The notes under the pieces are model-generated. The model ran no database searches. It saw only the letters and a program-made list of their open reading frames with translations, and was not told the DNA's origin. A stretch of 64,000 nt of DNA from Rossellomorea orangium (lineage in GTDB: Bacteria > Bacillota > Bacilli > Bacillales > Bacillaceae_B): contig NZ_JAHWGH010000014.1 of the NCBI RefSeq assembly GCF_019334305.1, forward strand, positions 62,001-126,000, written 5' to 3'. Position 1 is the first letter of the stretch, and each line of letters begins with the position of its first letter. The translations under genes were made by a program, and so were the position numbers. Of the stretch, positions 8,623 through 17,637 are shown in pieces.

Positions 8623-8636
8623 TGAAAAGGCTTTCA
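8623..8636. promoter_or_regulatory. cre-like site and -35 region upstream of PTS IIA
   Basis: TGAAAAGGCTTTCA fits the cre consensus except for G in place of the central C. It overlaps TTGAAA (8622-8627), a candidate -35 for the rightward operon with GATTAT at 8646-8651. Catabolite control is a guess until tested. Confidence 0.35.
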
Positions 8637-8660
8637 GTTTAATATGATTATATGCGATAA

Positions 8661-8675
8661 TGAAATTAAATTTCA
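8661..8675. promoter_or_regulatory. palindromic operator, likely for the RpiR-type regulator
   Basis: TGAAATTAAATTTCA is a perfect 15-base palindrome with a central base, the only such element in the divergent promoter region. GAAAT/ATTTC half-sites are common for RpiR-family regulators of amino-sugar genes. It lies just downstream of a candidate -10 for the rightward genes. Confidence 0.6.
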
Positions 8676-8756
8676 ATATTATTTTAAAATATTTAAATTT
8701 TTATTTTACTATTTTTGTAGAAAAAAGTTCTAAAAAGGGTTAGGGAGGAATAGACA

Positions 8757-9095
8757 ATGGCAGAAGTTCGCAACGTAGAAATGGAGATTTTTGAAATTAT
8801 ATCGAATGGCGGAAATGCGAAGAGTACGGCTTATGAAGCCCTTGCAAAAGCACATGAAGGAAAGTTCGATGAAGCGGAAGAAATGGTGAAAACAGCCCAT
8901 GAAGAACTGAATAAAGCACACAAGACACAAACTAGCCTGATCCAGGCAGAAATCAACGGGGAAGAATTTGAAAAATCTCTTCTCATGATCCATGCACAGG
9001 ACCACTTGATGACCTCAATCAGTGAAATCTCATTAATAGAGCAGATGATCCCGATGTTGAAGAGAATCCAAACCCTTGAAAGCAAATCGAATTAA
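8757..9095 (+). CDS. PTS lactose/cellobiose-family IIA component
   Basis: A 112-residue helical phosphocarrier. IISNGGNAKSTAYEAL near residue 15 and LLMIHAQDHLMTS near residue 80 are diagnostic; the phosphorylated His is in IHAQDH. AGGGAGG lies just before the ATG. It pairs with IIB and IIC encoded leftward, so the two divergent operons must be co-expressed to make a functional permease. It is followed 12 bases later by mupG. Confidence 0.93.
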   Translation: MAEVRNVEMEIFEIISNGGNAKSTAYEALAKAHEGKFDEAEEMVKTAHEELNKAHKTQTSLIQAEINGEEFEKSLLMIHAQDHLMTSISEISLIEQMIPMLKRIQTLESKSN

Positions 9096-9107
9096 GGAGG
9101 CATCACG

Positions 9108-10214
9108 ATGAGTAAAAAACTTGGCGTTTCAATCTACCCAAACCATTCTACCACAGAAAAAGATAAAGAATATTTGGCACTTGCTGCTTCTTATGGATTT
9201 AAGCGTGTATTTACCTGTTTATTATCCGTTGATGGGGACAAGGACGGGATCATCTCGAACTTCAAAGAAACGATTAAATTTGCCCGGGAGAAGAACATGG
9301 AAGTCATTGCTGACATCAGTCCACGTATCTTTAAAGAGCTCGATATCTCTTATGATGACCTGTCCTTCTTTGCTGATCTCGGTGCTAATGGTATCCGCCT
9401 TGACCTTGGGTATACAGGTCATGAAGAATCGATGATGTCTTACAACCCTTATGATTTGAAGATTGAACTGAATATGAGTAACGCTACGAAATACATCGAC
9501 AATATCATGACATACCAACCCAATAAGGATCAGTTATTAGGTTGCCATAATTTCTATCCTCACCGATATTCCGGTTTATCTTATCCATTCTTTATTGAAT
9601 GCAGCCAAAAATTTAAAGACTTTGGGATGAGAACTGCTGCATTTGTCTCTTCTTCTGATGCGACATTCGGTCCCTGGCCGGTCACGGAAGGCCTTCCTAC
9701 ATTAGAAATGCATCGTACCCTTCCAATCGATGTCCAGGCAAAACATCTTTTTGCCACCGGGTTGATTGATGACGTCATCATCAGCAACGCTTATGCATCT
9801 GAACGTGAAATGCAGCTCCTTAGCACACTGAACACTTCCAAGCTAACATTTACGGTCGAAACCTATGAAACGACCACCGATTTAGAAAAAACGATTATCT
9901 TTGAAGAACCTCACTTTTACCGGGGAGACGTATCGGATTATATGATCCGTTCCACTCAAAGCAGAGTCAAATATAGAGGACGAGAATTCGCTCCTCATAA
10001 CACGAGAGAGATCAAACGCGGGGACATCATCATTGAAAATGATTTGTACGCCCAATATGCGGGAGAACTTCAGATCGCTCTTCAGGATATGGAGAATTCC
10101 GGGAAAACAAATGTAGTGGGACGGATCCGTGAAGAAGAAATCTTCCTATTGGATTATTTGAAGCCGTGGAGCAAATTTGCCTTTCAGTCAGGAAAGGTTT
10201 CTATAGATGGCTAG
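9108..10214 (+). CDS. mupG: MupG-family 6-phospho-N-acetylmuramidase (DUF871, GH170)
   Basis: 368 residues, the usual size for DUF871. GVSIYPNHSTTEKDKEYLAL at the start, a barrel with GANGIRLDLGYTG, NFYPHRYSGLSYPFF, FVSSSDATFGPW and EGLPTLEMHR, then a small C-terminal barrel with VKYRGREFAPHNTREIKRGD, match the family. S. aureus MupG hydrolyses MurNAc-6-phosphate-GlcNAc after PTS uptake. Here it sits between PTS IIA and an amino-sugar kinase and overlaps the latter by 8 bases. It is therefore the best clue that the imported sugar derives from peptidoglycan. AAGGAGG precedes the ATG. Confidence 0.88.
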   Translation: MSKKLGVSIYPNHSTTEKDKEYLALAASYGFKRVFTCLLSVDGDKDGIISNFKETIKFAREKNMEVIADISPRIFKELDISYDDLSFFADLGANGIRLDLGYTGHEESMMSYNPYDLKIELNMSNATKYIDNIMTYQPNKDQLLGCHNFYPHRYSGLSYPFFIECSQKFKDFGMRTAAFVSSSDATFGPWPVTEGLPTLEMHRTLPIDVQAKHLFATGLIDDVIISNAYASEREMQLLSTLNTSKLTFTVETYETTTDLEKTIIFEEPHFYRGDVSDYMIRSTQSRVKYRGREFAPHNTREIKRGDIIIENDLYAQYAGELQIALQDMENSGKTNVVGRIREEEIFLLDYLKPWSKFAFQSGKVSIDG

Positions 10215-11112
10215 AGTGATAGGCATCGATGCAGGAGGTACGAAAGTTCAGGGACTTGTTCTTGATATGAAGAAGAATATCCTGTTCCAAAGCTTATCTG
10301 GCCACGGTAACCCGTCTGTTTCGTATGAGGAAGCGTTGAGAAATCTATCCTCTGTTGTTCAACAATGTCTGGATCAGACGGGCGTTTCCCATATAGTGAT
10401 CGGGATGGCTGGAGGGGGATCGGGGGACCTCTCTCAAAGGATCAAATCGGAACTGGAACGCATGACTTCTTTACCCATCATTCTATTAAATGATGCCACT
10501 CTTGCTTACTTCAGTTTGATTGGAAATCGGAATGGTGTCATGACGATTGCGGGAACAGGATCGATTTGTTACGGAAGAAACGGAAATCGGGAAGGAACAA
10601 CCGGTGGATGGGGGCACTTACTTGGGGATGAAGGAAGTGCCTATCACCTCGCCATCCAGGCAAGTAAACAGATTGTAGAGGAATTGGACTACGGCATTCC
10701 CCTCTCTCCCCTCTCCCGCAGCCTTCTGAACGAAATCAACGCAAGTGATGCCAAAGGATTAAAGGGGTTCATCTACGCTTCTACCAAAGGCGAAATTGCC
10801 CAGCTCGCGAAAGTGATCCATAAGGAAGCAGAAGCCCACGATAAAAGTGCGCTTCATTTATTAAAAACCGCCGGCGAACAGCTTGCCAGGCAAGCGATCG
10901 CCTTGATCGAGAAGTTACAGATTGAGTCTAAACCGGTCATTGCTTTAAAAGGCAGTGTCCTTGAGCAGAATCCGGTTGTGCAATCTATTTTTAAAGAAAC
11001 GATCGAAAGACGTTTTAACGATACAACCTTTATCGTCGATTCCACATCCCCTGCGACAGGTGCGGTGGATGTGGTTGAAGCCATACAGGCAGGGAGGTAT
11101 AGATGTGAGTAA
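10207..11112 (+). CDS. BadF/BadG-family amino-sugar kinase (GlcNAc/MurNAc kinase type)
   Basis: 301 residues of the ASKHA fold. The phosphate-1 loop is GIDAGGTKVQG (residue 6 on); IVIGMAGGGSGD, LNDATLAYF, IAGTGSICYG and GGWGHLLGDEGSAYHLA are typical for N-acetylglucosamine kinases such as Clostridium MurK. It would phosphorylate GlcNAc (or MurNAc) released by MupG. It overlaps mupG by 8 bases and AnmK by 8 bases, indicating translational coupling. The exact sugar specificity cannot be read from the sequence. Confidence 0.85.
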   Translation: MARVIGIDAGGTKVQGLVLDMKKNILFQSLSGHGNPSVSYEEALRNLSSVVQQCLDQTGVSHIVIGMAGGGSGDLSQRIKSELERMTSLPIILLNDATLAYFSLIGNRNGVMTIAGTGSICYGRNGNREGTTGGWGHLLGDEGSAYHLAIQASKQIVEELDYGIPLSPLSRSLLNEINASDAKGLKGFIYASTKGEIAQLAKVIHKEAEAHDKSALHLLKTAGEQLARQAIALIEKLQIESKPVIALKGSVLEQNPVVQSIFKETIERRFNDTTFIVDSTSPATGAVDVVEAIQAGRYRCE

Positions 11113-12268
11113 GCGTTTAGCAGTAGGATTAATGTCCGGTACGTCTGTTGACGGAGTGGATGCAGCCCTTGTTTCCATTGAGGGAGCCGGTACGGATACG
11201 GTGGTGGAGCTGGTTCATTATTCAACCGCCCCCTTCCCTCAGCAGGTAAAAAAGAAAATATTTGATGTGATGAGTCCGACCGACTCCTCTACTCCCCTCC
11301 TATCAAGTCTTCACTTTGAATTAGGGGAGGTTTATGCAGATGCCGTGTTGAAGGTGTGTCAGGAAGCAACCATTTCAGTTGAAGACCTCAGCTTTATCGG
11401 CTCCCATGGCCAAACGGTCTATCATCAGCCGTTCAACACGGAGGATTCGGTGGCTTGCACCCTTCAAATCGGGGAACCGAGCGTGATTGCCTATAGGACC
11501 AATACACAGGTCGTGTCCAATTTCCGTTCCATGGATATGGCGGCAGGAGGTGAAGGTGCTCCCCTCGTCCCGTATACAGAGTTTCTCCTTTACCGACGAA
11601 AGGACGAAGGCAGACTACTCCAGAATATCGGAGGGATAGGGAATGTGACGGTCTTACCGGAAGATTGTTCTCTTGATGACGTGTTCGCGTTCGATACAGG
11701 CCCTGGAAATATGGTGATGGATGGACTTTGTGAGAAGCTATTCGGCTTGTCTTATGACGAAGATGGAACGATTGCAGCCAAAGGCACTATACATCCGGAA
11801 GCCGCAAGGGCATGGATGGAATGGGAAAAGGAATTTTTCAAAAAAGCACCGCCTAAATCCACAGGGCGGGAACTGTTTGGCGAGGTATTCGTGAACCGGA
11901 TCCTTCAGGAATATGGCGATCTATCGAAAGAAGATCTGATAGCGACGGCCACCTACTTTACCGCTCTTTCGATTTCGGATGCGTATAAGACGTTCATCTT
12001 CCCAGAACACCCCATCAAAGAGGTGATCATCGGCGGCGGGGGAAGTTATAACGGGACACTTCTCCACATGATGCGGGAACTTCTCCCTGAAGTGACGATC
12101 ATCACCCAGGAAGAAATCGGGTACTCCTCAGATGCCAAGGAAGCGATCGCCTTTGCCTTATTGGCCAACGAAACCCTGCATGGCAATTCGAGCAACGTCC
12201 CAGGAGCAACCGGCGCGAAAAAACCCGTCATCCTCGGATCCATCACCCCCTGCCCTATCAAAAAATAA
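11105..12268 (+). CDS. anmK: anhydro-N-acetylmuramic acid kinase AnmK
   Basis: 387 residues from the GTG at 11105, which follows GGGAGG with a good spacer; an open frame extends upstream but overlaps the kinase gene. LMSGTSVDGVDAAL at the N-terminus, GSHGQTVYHQP, LQIGEPSVIAYRT, DTGPGNMVMD and IIGGGGSYNGTLL identify AnmK, which opens and phosphorylates 1,6-anhydroMurNAc to MurNAc-6-phosphate. With the kinase and MupG it forms a cell-wall sugar salvage set. MurQ etherase, needed for the next step, is not in the window. Confidence 0.93.
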   Translation: MSKRLAVGLMSGTSVDGVDAALVSIEGAGTDTVVELVHYSTAPFPQQVKKKIFDVMSPTDSSTPLLSSLHFELGEVYADAVLKVCQEATISVEDLSFIGSHGQTVYHQPFNTEDSVACTLQIGEPSVIAYRTNTQVVSNFRSMDMAAGGEGAPLVPYTEFLLYRRKDEGRLLQNIGGIGNVTVLPEDCSLDDVFAFDTGPGNMVMDGLCEKLFGLSYDEDGTIAAKGTIHPEAARAWMEWEKEFFKKAPPKSTGRELFGEVFVNRILQEYGDLSKEDLIATATYFTALSISDAYKTFIFPEHPIKEVIIGGGGSYNGTLLHMMRELLPEVTIITQEEIGYSSDAKEAIAFALLANETLHGNSSNVPGATGAKKPVILGSITPCPIKK

Positions 12269-12279
12269 ACTATTATCTT

Positions 12280-12319
12280 GAGGGACGGACCTTGATCTTG
12301 AGTCGGGTACCGTCTCTCT
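12280..12319 (+). repeat. AGGGACGGACC-arm hairpin after anmK (degenerate copy)
   Basis: GAGGGACGGACC at 12280-12291 pairs with the degenerate arm GGTACCGTCTCTC (about 12306-12318). The following TAGTCTTTTT makes it a plausible intrinsic terminator for the mupG-anmK operon. Confidence 0.7.
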
Positions 12320-12370
12320 AGTCTTTTTCGGAAAGAATTGAAAAACATGTAAAAAAAGGTGGAAATTAGA

Positions 12371-13783
12371 ATGATCACTTCAGATATTAAAAAGAAGTTC
12401 ATTGGAATCGTCGGCGAAGACAATTACCGTGATACTCCTGCTGAGAAGCTTGTGTATTCCTATGATGCAACACCCAATTACCAATCCATGCCCGATGCGG
12501 TCATCGTTCCGCGTTCCACAAACGAAGTAGCGGAAATCGTGAAAATCTGTCATGAGCACGGCATCCCCATTGTCCCGAGAGGATCCGGAACGAATCTTTG
12601 CGCGGGAACATGCCCTACTGAAGGTGGTCTTGTCCTTCTTTTCACCCATATGAACAACATACTCGAATTGGATGAAGAAAACTTAACGATCACCGTCCAG
12701 CCTGGTGTGGTGACCCTGGATCTGATTCACGCCGTTGAAGCCAAGGGACTATTCTATCCACCGGATCCGAGTTCTATGAAAATCTCCACGATCGGTGGGA
12801 ATATCAATGAAAATTCAGGTGGACTGAGGGGATTGAAATATGGTGTTACACGTGATTATGTACTCGCCCTTGAAGCGGTCCTTCCCAATGGAGATATCAT
12901 CCGTACCGGGGGAAAACTTGCGAAAGACGTAGCAGGATATGACTTGACCCGGCTGTTTGTCGGCTCAGAAGGAACACTTTGTGTCATCACCGAAGCAACA
13001 TTAAAGCTCGTTCCCATGCCGGAAGCCAAACAGACGATGCTTGCCCTATATCAGGATATAGAAGCAGCGGCAAAAAGTGTGTCGAACATCATTTCCAATC
13101 GGATCATTCCGACGACCCTTGAGTTCTTAGATCAACCTACATTGGAAGTCGTTGAGGACTTTGCCAAGATCGGTCTGCCAACGGACGTAAAAGCCGTCCT
13201 CCTGATTGAACAGGATGGCCCTCCGGAAGTCGTCGCACGTGATATGAAACGGATGGAAGAAGTATGTTTGCAGAATGACGCGGTATCCGTCCAACTGGCA
13301 AAAACCGAAATCGAAGCGGATGCTCTTCGCACCGCCAGACGTTCTGCCCTATCGGCTCTTGCCCGCCTCAAACCGACAACGATTTTGGAAGATGCGACGG
13401 TCCCCCGCTCAGAAATTGCGAAGATGGTGAAAGCGATCAATGATATAGCAGAGCGACACGGGGTAAAGATCTGTACCTTTGGACATGCAGGGGACGGAAA
13501 CCTTCACCCGACCGTTGCGACAGACACCAGGGACCGTGATGAAATGGAGCGGGTCGAAGCGGCCTTTGAAGAAATCTTCGCCCACGCTATTGAATTGGGC
13601 GGTACCATTACCGGAGAACACGGTGTCGGTATGATGAAAGCCCCTTACCTCGAATGGAAACTTGGTGCTGAAGGAATCAACGCCATGAAGATGATTAAAC
13701 AATCTTTCGATCCGAACAATATTATGAATCCCAATAAGGTATTTGCCAAAGAATCAAGAAAACGTGTGGTGATTTCACGATGA
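12371..13783 (+). CDS. glcD: glycolate oxidase subunit GlcD (FAD-linked)
   Basis: 470 residues from the ATG at 12371 (AGGTGG, 8-base spacer); GTG at 12359 is within the ribosome site. The PCMH-type FAD domain shows VPRGSGTNLCAG near residue 74, ISTIGGNINENSGGLRGLKYG near 140 and GSEGTLCVITEATLKL near 200; the C-terminal cap has FGHAGDGNLHPTV and ITGEHGVGMMK. It oxidises glycolate (or a related 2-hydroxy acid) to glyoxylate and passes electrons to the GlcF iron-sulfur subunit, whose start overlaps the stop codon. D-lactate dehydrogenases share the fold, but the GlcD-GlcF pairing and length favour glycolate. Confidence 0.9.
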   Translation: MITSDIKKKFIGIVGEDNYRDTPAEKLVYSYDATPNYQSMPDAVIVPRSTNEVAEIVKICHEHGIPIVPRGSGTNLCAGTCPTEGGLVLLFTHMNNILELDEENLTITVQPGVVTLDLIHAVEAKGLFYPPDPSSMKISTIGGNINENSGGLRGLKYGVTRDYVLALEAVLPNGDIIRTGGKLAKDVAGYDLTRLFVGSEGTLCVITEATLKLVPMPEAKQTMLALYQDIEAAAKSVSNIISNRIIPTTLEFLDQPTLEVVEDFAKIGLPTDVKAVLLIEQDGPPEVVARDMKRMEEVCLQNDAVSVQLAKTEIEADALRTARRSALSALARLKPTTILEDATVPRSEIAKMVKAINDIAERHGVKICTFGHAGDGNLHPTVATDTRDRDEMERVEAAFEEIFAHAIELGGTITGEHGVGMMKAPYLEWKLGAEGINAMKMIKQSFDPNNIMNPNKVFAKESRKRVVISR

Positions 13784-15099
13784 CAACAGTCCAGGAAAAG
13801 CAAAAGATACAACAAGAATTCAAGACCCGTATGAATGAAGATGAACTATTGAATTGCATGAGATGCGGGTTCTGTCTTCCCTCCTGCCCTACCTATATCG
13901 AATCGGGATTCAAGGAATCCCACTCCCCCCGTGGACGAATCGCCTTGATGAAGGCAGTCGTCGATGGGGTCATCGAACCTGATGAAGAAGTCGAGCGTAC
14001 TCTCGATCTGTGTCTCGGTTGCAGGGCCTGTGAACCGGTATGTCCTTCTGGCGTCAATTACGGACATTTACTGGAGGAAGCGCGGGATATCATCAATCAA
14101 AATAAAAAACATTCCTTCCCAGTCCGGGTTGTTAGAAAGACCGTATTCGAAGGATTATTCCCTCATCCAGATAGAATGAGAATGGTCACGAACCTTCTCG
14201 GGATATACCAACGGTCCGGATTGCAAAAAGCCTTTTACACGACTGGCGTGATGAAGCTGTTCCCTGAAAGTATGGCAACCATGGAACGTGTACTCCCACA
14301 AGTACCAAGACTGAAAGAGATGAAGAATCGCCCAACTGCCCTTACGTCAATAGGGGCGGTTCGGAAAAACGTCGCTTTCTTCTCCGGTTGCTTGATGGAT
14401 ACAATGTTTCTGGAAACGAATAATGCCACAACCAAGTTGCTCCAGCTGGCAGGCTGTGACATCGTGATTCCAAAGGCGCAAACCTGCTGTGGGGCCTTGC
14501 ATGGACACAGTGGTGAAAAGGATGCTGCAAAGGAATTGGCCAGGCGAAACATCGAGGCATTTGAAGAAGCCGAGATTGATTACATCATCACCAATGCCGG
14601 AGGATGCGGAGCCTTCCTCGTCGATTATGATCACTTACTGAAAGATGATCCAGAGTGGAAAGAACGTGCTGTCTCATTTAAAAATAAGATCAGGGACATC
14701 TCTTCGATTTTGGTTGAATTAGAGTTCCATAAAGCGGAATTGAATGTTTCACCTCAGCGAATCACGTACCAGGATTCCTGTCATCTTCGAAACGTGCAGA
14801 GAACATTCATGGAACCAAGACTCCTCCTTCAATCCGTGGAAGGAGCCGATTACGTTGAGATGAAACAGGCCGACCACTGCTGTGGATCTGCGGGCATCTA
14901 CAATATCGTCGAATCCGACATGTCCATGAAGATCCTCGATCACAAAATGGATAACGTCGAAAACACCCGGGCCACCACCATCATCACATCAAACCCGGGC
15001 TGTCTCCTCCAAATGAAACTCGGCATCGAACGAGAAGGCCTGTCTGACACCATGCGGGCCATCCACATCGTCGACTTCCTATTGGAAGCAGTCGAATAA
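13780..15099 (+). CDS. glcF: glycolate oxidase iron-sulfur subunit GlcF
   Basis: 439 residues starting in an ATGA overlap with glcD. Two 4Fe-4S motifs lie at the N-terminus: CMRCGFCLPSCP near residue 25 and CLGCRACEPVCPSG near residue 74. Two CCG domains follow (FFSGCLMDTMF...CCGALHGHSG and YQDSCHLRNVQ...CCGSAGIYN), which bind heterodisulfide-reductase-like clusters. It would carry electrons from GlcD towards the respiratory chain. A dispersed hairpin element begins 2 bases after the stop codon. Confidence 0.92.
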   Translation: MTTVQEKQKIQQEFKTRMNEDELLNCMRCGFCLPSCPTYIESGFKESHSPRGRIALMKAVVDGVIEPDEEVERTLDLCLGCRACEPVCPSGVNYGHLLEEARDIINQNKKHSFPVRVVRKTVFEGLFPHPDRMRMVTNLLGIYQRSGLQKAFYTTGVMKLFPESMATMERVLPQVPRLKEMKNRPTALTSIGAVRKNVAFFSGCLMDTMFLETNNATTKLLQLAGCDIVIPKAQTCCGALHGHSGEKDAAKELARRNIEAFEEAEIDYIITNAGGCGAFLVDYDHLLKDDPEWKERAVSFKNKIRDISSILVELEFHKAELNVSPQRITYQDSCHLRNVQRTFMEPRLLLQSVEGADYVEMKQADHCCGSAGIYNIVESDMSMKILDHKMDNVENTRATTIITSNPGCLLQMKLGIEREGLSDTMRAIHIVDFLLEAVE

Positions 15100-15100
15100 G

Positions 15101-15165
15101 AGGGACGGACCTCTCAAGCCATCCTTTTGCCTCTGGCAAAAGGATGGTTGGAGGTCCGTCCCTCC
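15101..15165. repeat. dispersed AGGGACGGACC hairpin, copy after glcF
   Basis: Outer arms AGGGACGGACCTC (from 15101) and GAGGTCCGTCCCT (about 15151-15163) enclose a second, unrelated stem GCCATCCTTTTGC / GCAAAAGGATGG. The left arm starts 2 bases after the glcF stop and the right arm ends 2 bases before the stop of the small gene on the other strand. A bidirectional terminator role is likely. Confidence 0.85.
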
Positions 15166-15166
15166 T

Positions 15167-15328
15167 TTATTGATTTCTTCTCTTAAAGAATAAAAAGTAG
15201 ACGAGGAAAGACAGGACAATTCCATAGGTTGCAAGCAGTGAGAGTGCATTGGCGGCGCTGGTTGTGAGCCAGATGATGATAGTGGAGATGGCAACGAGCA
15301 CGGCGCTTATTGAAATGAGTTTGTTCAT
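15167..15328 (-). CDS. 53-residue two-helix membrane protein, unknown
   Basis: A small gene with ATG at 15328 after AAAGGGAGG and a TAA at 15167. The product begins MNKLISISAVLVAISTIIIW, has two hydrophobic segments (about residues 4-20 and 30-47) and ends in the basic FFKRRNQ. It is wedged between the converging glcF gene and the bioA region. No family recognised; the clear ribosome site and helix pattern support a real gene. Confidence 0.6.
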   Translation of the reverse strand: MNKLISISAVLVAISTIIIWLTTSAANALSLLATYGIVLSFLVYFLFFKRRNQ

Positions 15329-15422
15329 GAGAAGCCTCCCTTTGGTAAGGATGGATTATATGGTTATTTACGTTTCAGATGGGGGAATGGTTTCTTTTTC
15401 TTTATTGGAGATTGAATTTTTT

Positions 15423-15458
15423 GTACCAGGTACAATTTCTGGCTTTTCTACCTGGTAC
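15423..15458. repeat. inverted repeat GTACCAGGTA / TACCTGGTAC
   Basis: Perfect 10-base arms at 15423-15432 and 15449-15458 with a 16-base loop. It lies upstream of the 53-residue gene on the minus strand and downstream of bioA. A TTTTTT precedes the left arm on +, no T-run follows on either strand; role unknown. Confidence 0.6.
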
Positions 15459-15488
15459 ACTCACTTTAGTTACAAGATCACCAAAAAA

Positions 15489-15517
15489 GACGAACCCTTA
15501 TTAAAGGTCCGTCCCTC
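15489..15517. repeat. short copy of the AGGTCCGTCCCT repeat near bioA 3' end
   Basis: AGGTCCGTCCCT at 15505-15516 can pair with the imperfect arm GACGAACC at about 15490-15497, giving a shorter hairpin with one mismatch. It ends 12 bases before the bioA stop codon (reading leftward it is just downstream of bioA). Confidence 0.65.
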
Positions 15518-15528
15518 AACTACTCTTC

Positions 15529-16887
15529 TTATACACCGACCGCTTCTTTGGTGGTGATGTCGATGGCCTCTGTCATGATTTGAATCATTTTCTCAAGTTC
15601 CGCTTCGGTTGTGACAAGTGGCGGCATGAAGACGATGGTATCACCTATCGGACGGGTCAGCATGCCCAGCTCCCGCATTTTGATCGTCGTCCAATAGCCG
15701 ATTCTGTCTTCCCATGGAAATGGGGTTTTCGATATTTTGTCTTGAACGAGTTCGATTCCGCAGATCATCCCAAGCTGCCTGATACTGCTAACATGGGAAT
15801 GTTCGTTCAATGGTGCCAATAAAGAGTGGATGATTTCTGTTTTGTCCTGTACCTTCCCTATCAGACCATCTCTTTCATAGATTTCGAGATTCGCCAATGC
15901 CGCAGCACAACCAAGTTGATTTCCTGTATACGAATGCCCGTGGAAGAAAGTCTTCAGTGATGTGTAATCATCATAGAACGCTTCGTAGATTTCTTCTGTT
16001 GTGAGGGTGGCGGCGATGGGAAGATATCCCCCTGTGATCCCTTTCGCCACTGTCATGATGTCGGGCTGCACATGTTCATGCTCGACAGCAAACATTTTCC
16101 CGGTACGCCCGAAGCCGGTCGCTACTTCATCCACTATAAGAAGAATCTCATATTTGCGGCAAAGTTGTTCAACCCCCTTAAAGTAGCCCGCGGGCATAAT
16201 ATTCATGCCTCCTGCTCCCTGTATCAACGATTCCACTGTCATACCGGCAATTTCATGATGATGTTTTTGAAAGATCGCCTCCAAATCAAGAAGTGCCCGC
16301 TCCCTAATCTCACCTTCATCCGTTAAATCGGGGTGATTAACCACATCGGGGAAAGGAGCTACAAGAGAATCAAACATAAGTGTTTTGTAAACACGATGAA
16401 AAATATCTACTTTCCCCACACTGATTGCACCTACTGTATCACCGTGGTACGCATTTTGAAGCGTGATAAACTTCTGCTTTTCAGGTCTGCCTTTATTTTG
16501 CCAATATTGATAAGCCATTTTAATGGCGATTTCAACCGAAGTAGCGCCACTGTCTGAATAAAACACTCTCTTTAATCTTTCCGGCGAAAGTGATACCAGC
16601 TTTTCTGCCAATAATATGGAGGGTACATTCGTTGCACCGAGCAAGGTGGAATGAGAAATTTTATCGAGCTGATCCTTGATGGCCTGATTGATTTCCTCAT
16701 TGCGATGGCCGTGTACATTGAGCCAAAGAGACGAATAACCGTCAAGATATTCACGCCCGTAGATGTCCCGTAAATATACACCCTCCCCGCTTTCAATCAC
16801 TAATGGGTTCTCATCGTAATCCTTCATTTGCGTAAATGGCAGCCACATATACTGACTGCTTTTATCGATTAACTGTTGCTGATTCAC
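15529..16887 (-). CDS. bioA: adenosylmethionine-8-amino-7-oxononanoate aminotransferase BioA
   Basis: 452 residues of the class III PLP aminotransferases. MWLPFTQM near residue 15, [65 protein letters not shown] and the PLP lysine in [12 protein letters not shown] are typical of BioA/BioK. It converts KAPA to DAPA in biotin synthesis. The start is taken as GTG 16887 because GGGAGG is then 9 bases away; TTG 16896 would touch the ribosome site. It overlaps the end of bioD by 26 bases. Bacillus homologues can use lysine as amino donor; the donor here is not known. Confidence 0.92.
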   Translation of the reverse strand: MNQQQLIDKSSQYMWLPFTQMKDYDENPLVIESGEGVYLRDIYGREYLDGYSSLWLNVHGHRNEEINQAIKDQLDKISHSTLLGATNVPSILLAEKLVSLSPERLKRVFYSDSGATSVEIAIKMAYQYWQNKGRPEKQKFITLQNAYHGDTVGAISVGKVDIFHRVYKTLMFDSLVAPFPDVVNHPDLTDEGEIRERALLDLEAIFQKHHHEIAGMTVESLIQGAGGMNIMPAGYFKGVEQLCRKYEILLIVDEVATGFGRTGKMFAVEHEHVQPDIMTVAKGITGGYLPIAATLTTEEIYEAFYDDYTSLKTFFHGHSYTGNQLGCAAALANLEIYERDGLIGKVQDKTEIIHSLLAPLNEHSHVSSIRQLGMICGIELVQDKISKTPFPWEDRIGYWTTIKMRELGMLTRPIGDTIVFMPPLVTTEAELEKMIQIMTEAIDITTKEAVGV

Positions 16888-17590
16888 TTTGAACAACCTC
16901 CCTCAACACTTCCATTTTCCAATTTCCGAATAGGTCTTGCATATTTACTTCATTTAAAGCTTCTTGTGTTATGTAAGGCAGGGAGCCGATTACAGGTACT
17001 TCAGTCAACTTTTCTATCATCCGTTTATTATCCCGTTCGATTTCCTCCATCTCATTTGGAGAAGTTTGATTCAGGACAATCCCTGCAATTCGAATTTTTC
17101 TCTGTTTCAACGCCATCACGGACAGAACCGTATGATTGATGGTACCGAGGCCCGCACGTGCAACCAGAATGACTGGCAGGGACACTCTATCAATCAAATC
17201 CAAAATGGTTTCCTCTTCGTTCAAAGGAACGATCAAGCCTCCCGCCCCTTCTATAAGAAGGAGTTCATGGGCGTTTCGTAACTTCTTCACCTGCTCTACA
17301 ATCGGCTCAAGCTCGATCGACACACCGTCGATTGATGCGGCCAGATGAGGAGAGCTTGGTGTTTCCAATACGTATGTATTTGCATCACTCCCAAAAGTGC
17401 GTTTCGTAACCTTTTCATAGAATTCCGTATCAGGTGCAACCAATCTATCATTCTTCCTTATCGCCCCACTTTGCACAGGCTTATAGGGAAATACATCGAT
17501 GCCTTCATCCAGGAAATACTTTGCCAATAGCCCGGTGGTTAACGTCTTACCGATCTCTGTATCGGTTCCGGTGATAAAAAAACCTTTCAA
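16862..17590 (-). CDS. bioD: dethiobiotin synthetase BioD
   Basis: 242 residues from TTG at 17590, which follows AAAGGAGG with a 7-base spacer; an upstream extension of the frame crosses the operator and is not credible. The N-terminus [16 protein letters not shown] is the BioD P-loop; [24 protein letters not shown] and [13 protein letters not shown] are the other family blocks. It makes dethiobiotin from DAPA, CO2 and ATP. First gene of a bioDA operon under the BirA operator, opposite bioY. bioB, bioF and the pimelate genes are not in the window. Confidence 0.93.
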   Translation of the reverse strand: MKGFFITGTDTEIGKTLTTGLLAKYFLDEGIDVFPYKPVQSGAIRKNDRLVAPDTEFYEKVTKRTFGSDANTYVLETPSSPHLAASIDGVSIELEPIVEQVKKLRNAHELLLIEGAGGLIVPLNEEETILDLIDRVSLPVILVARAGLGTINHTVLSVMALKQRKIRIAGIVLNQTSPNEMEEIERDNKRMIEKLTEVPVIGSLPYITQEALNEVNMQDLFGNWKMEVLREVVQSESATVNR

Positions 17591-17606
17591 TTTTTCTCCT
17601 CCTTTT

Positions 17607-17637
17607 ATGTTAACCATATTTACAAATAGGTTAACAT
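17607..17637. promoter_or_regulatory. BirA operator between bioD and bioY
   Basis: A perfect 31-base palindrome ATGTTAACC-N13-GGTTAACAT, closely matching the TTGTTAACC...GGTTAACA sites bound by biotinyl-AMP-loaded BirA in Bacillus. It serves both divergent genes. For bioY it covers the -35 TTTACA (17619-17624) and spacer before GATAAT (17642-17647, 17-base spacing). Confidence 0.92.
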
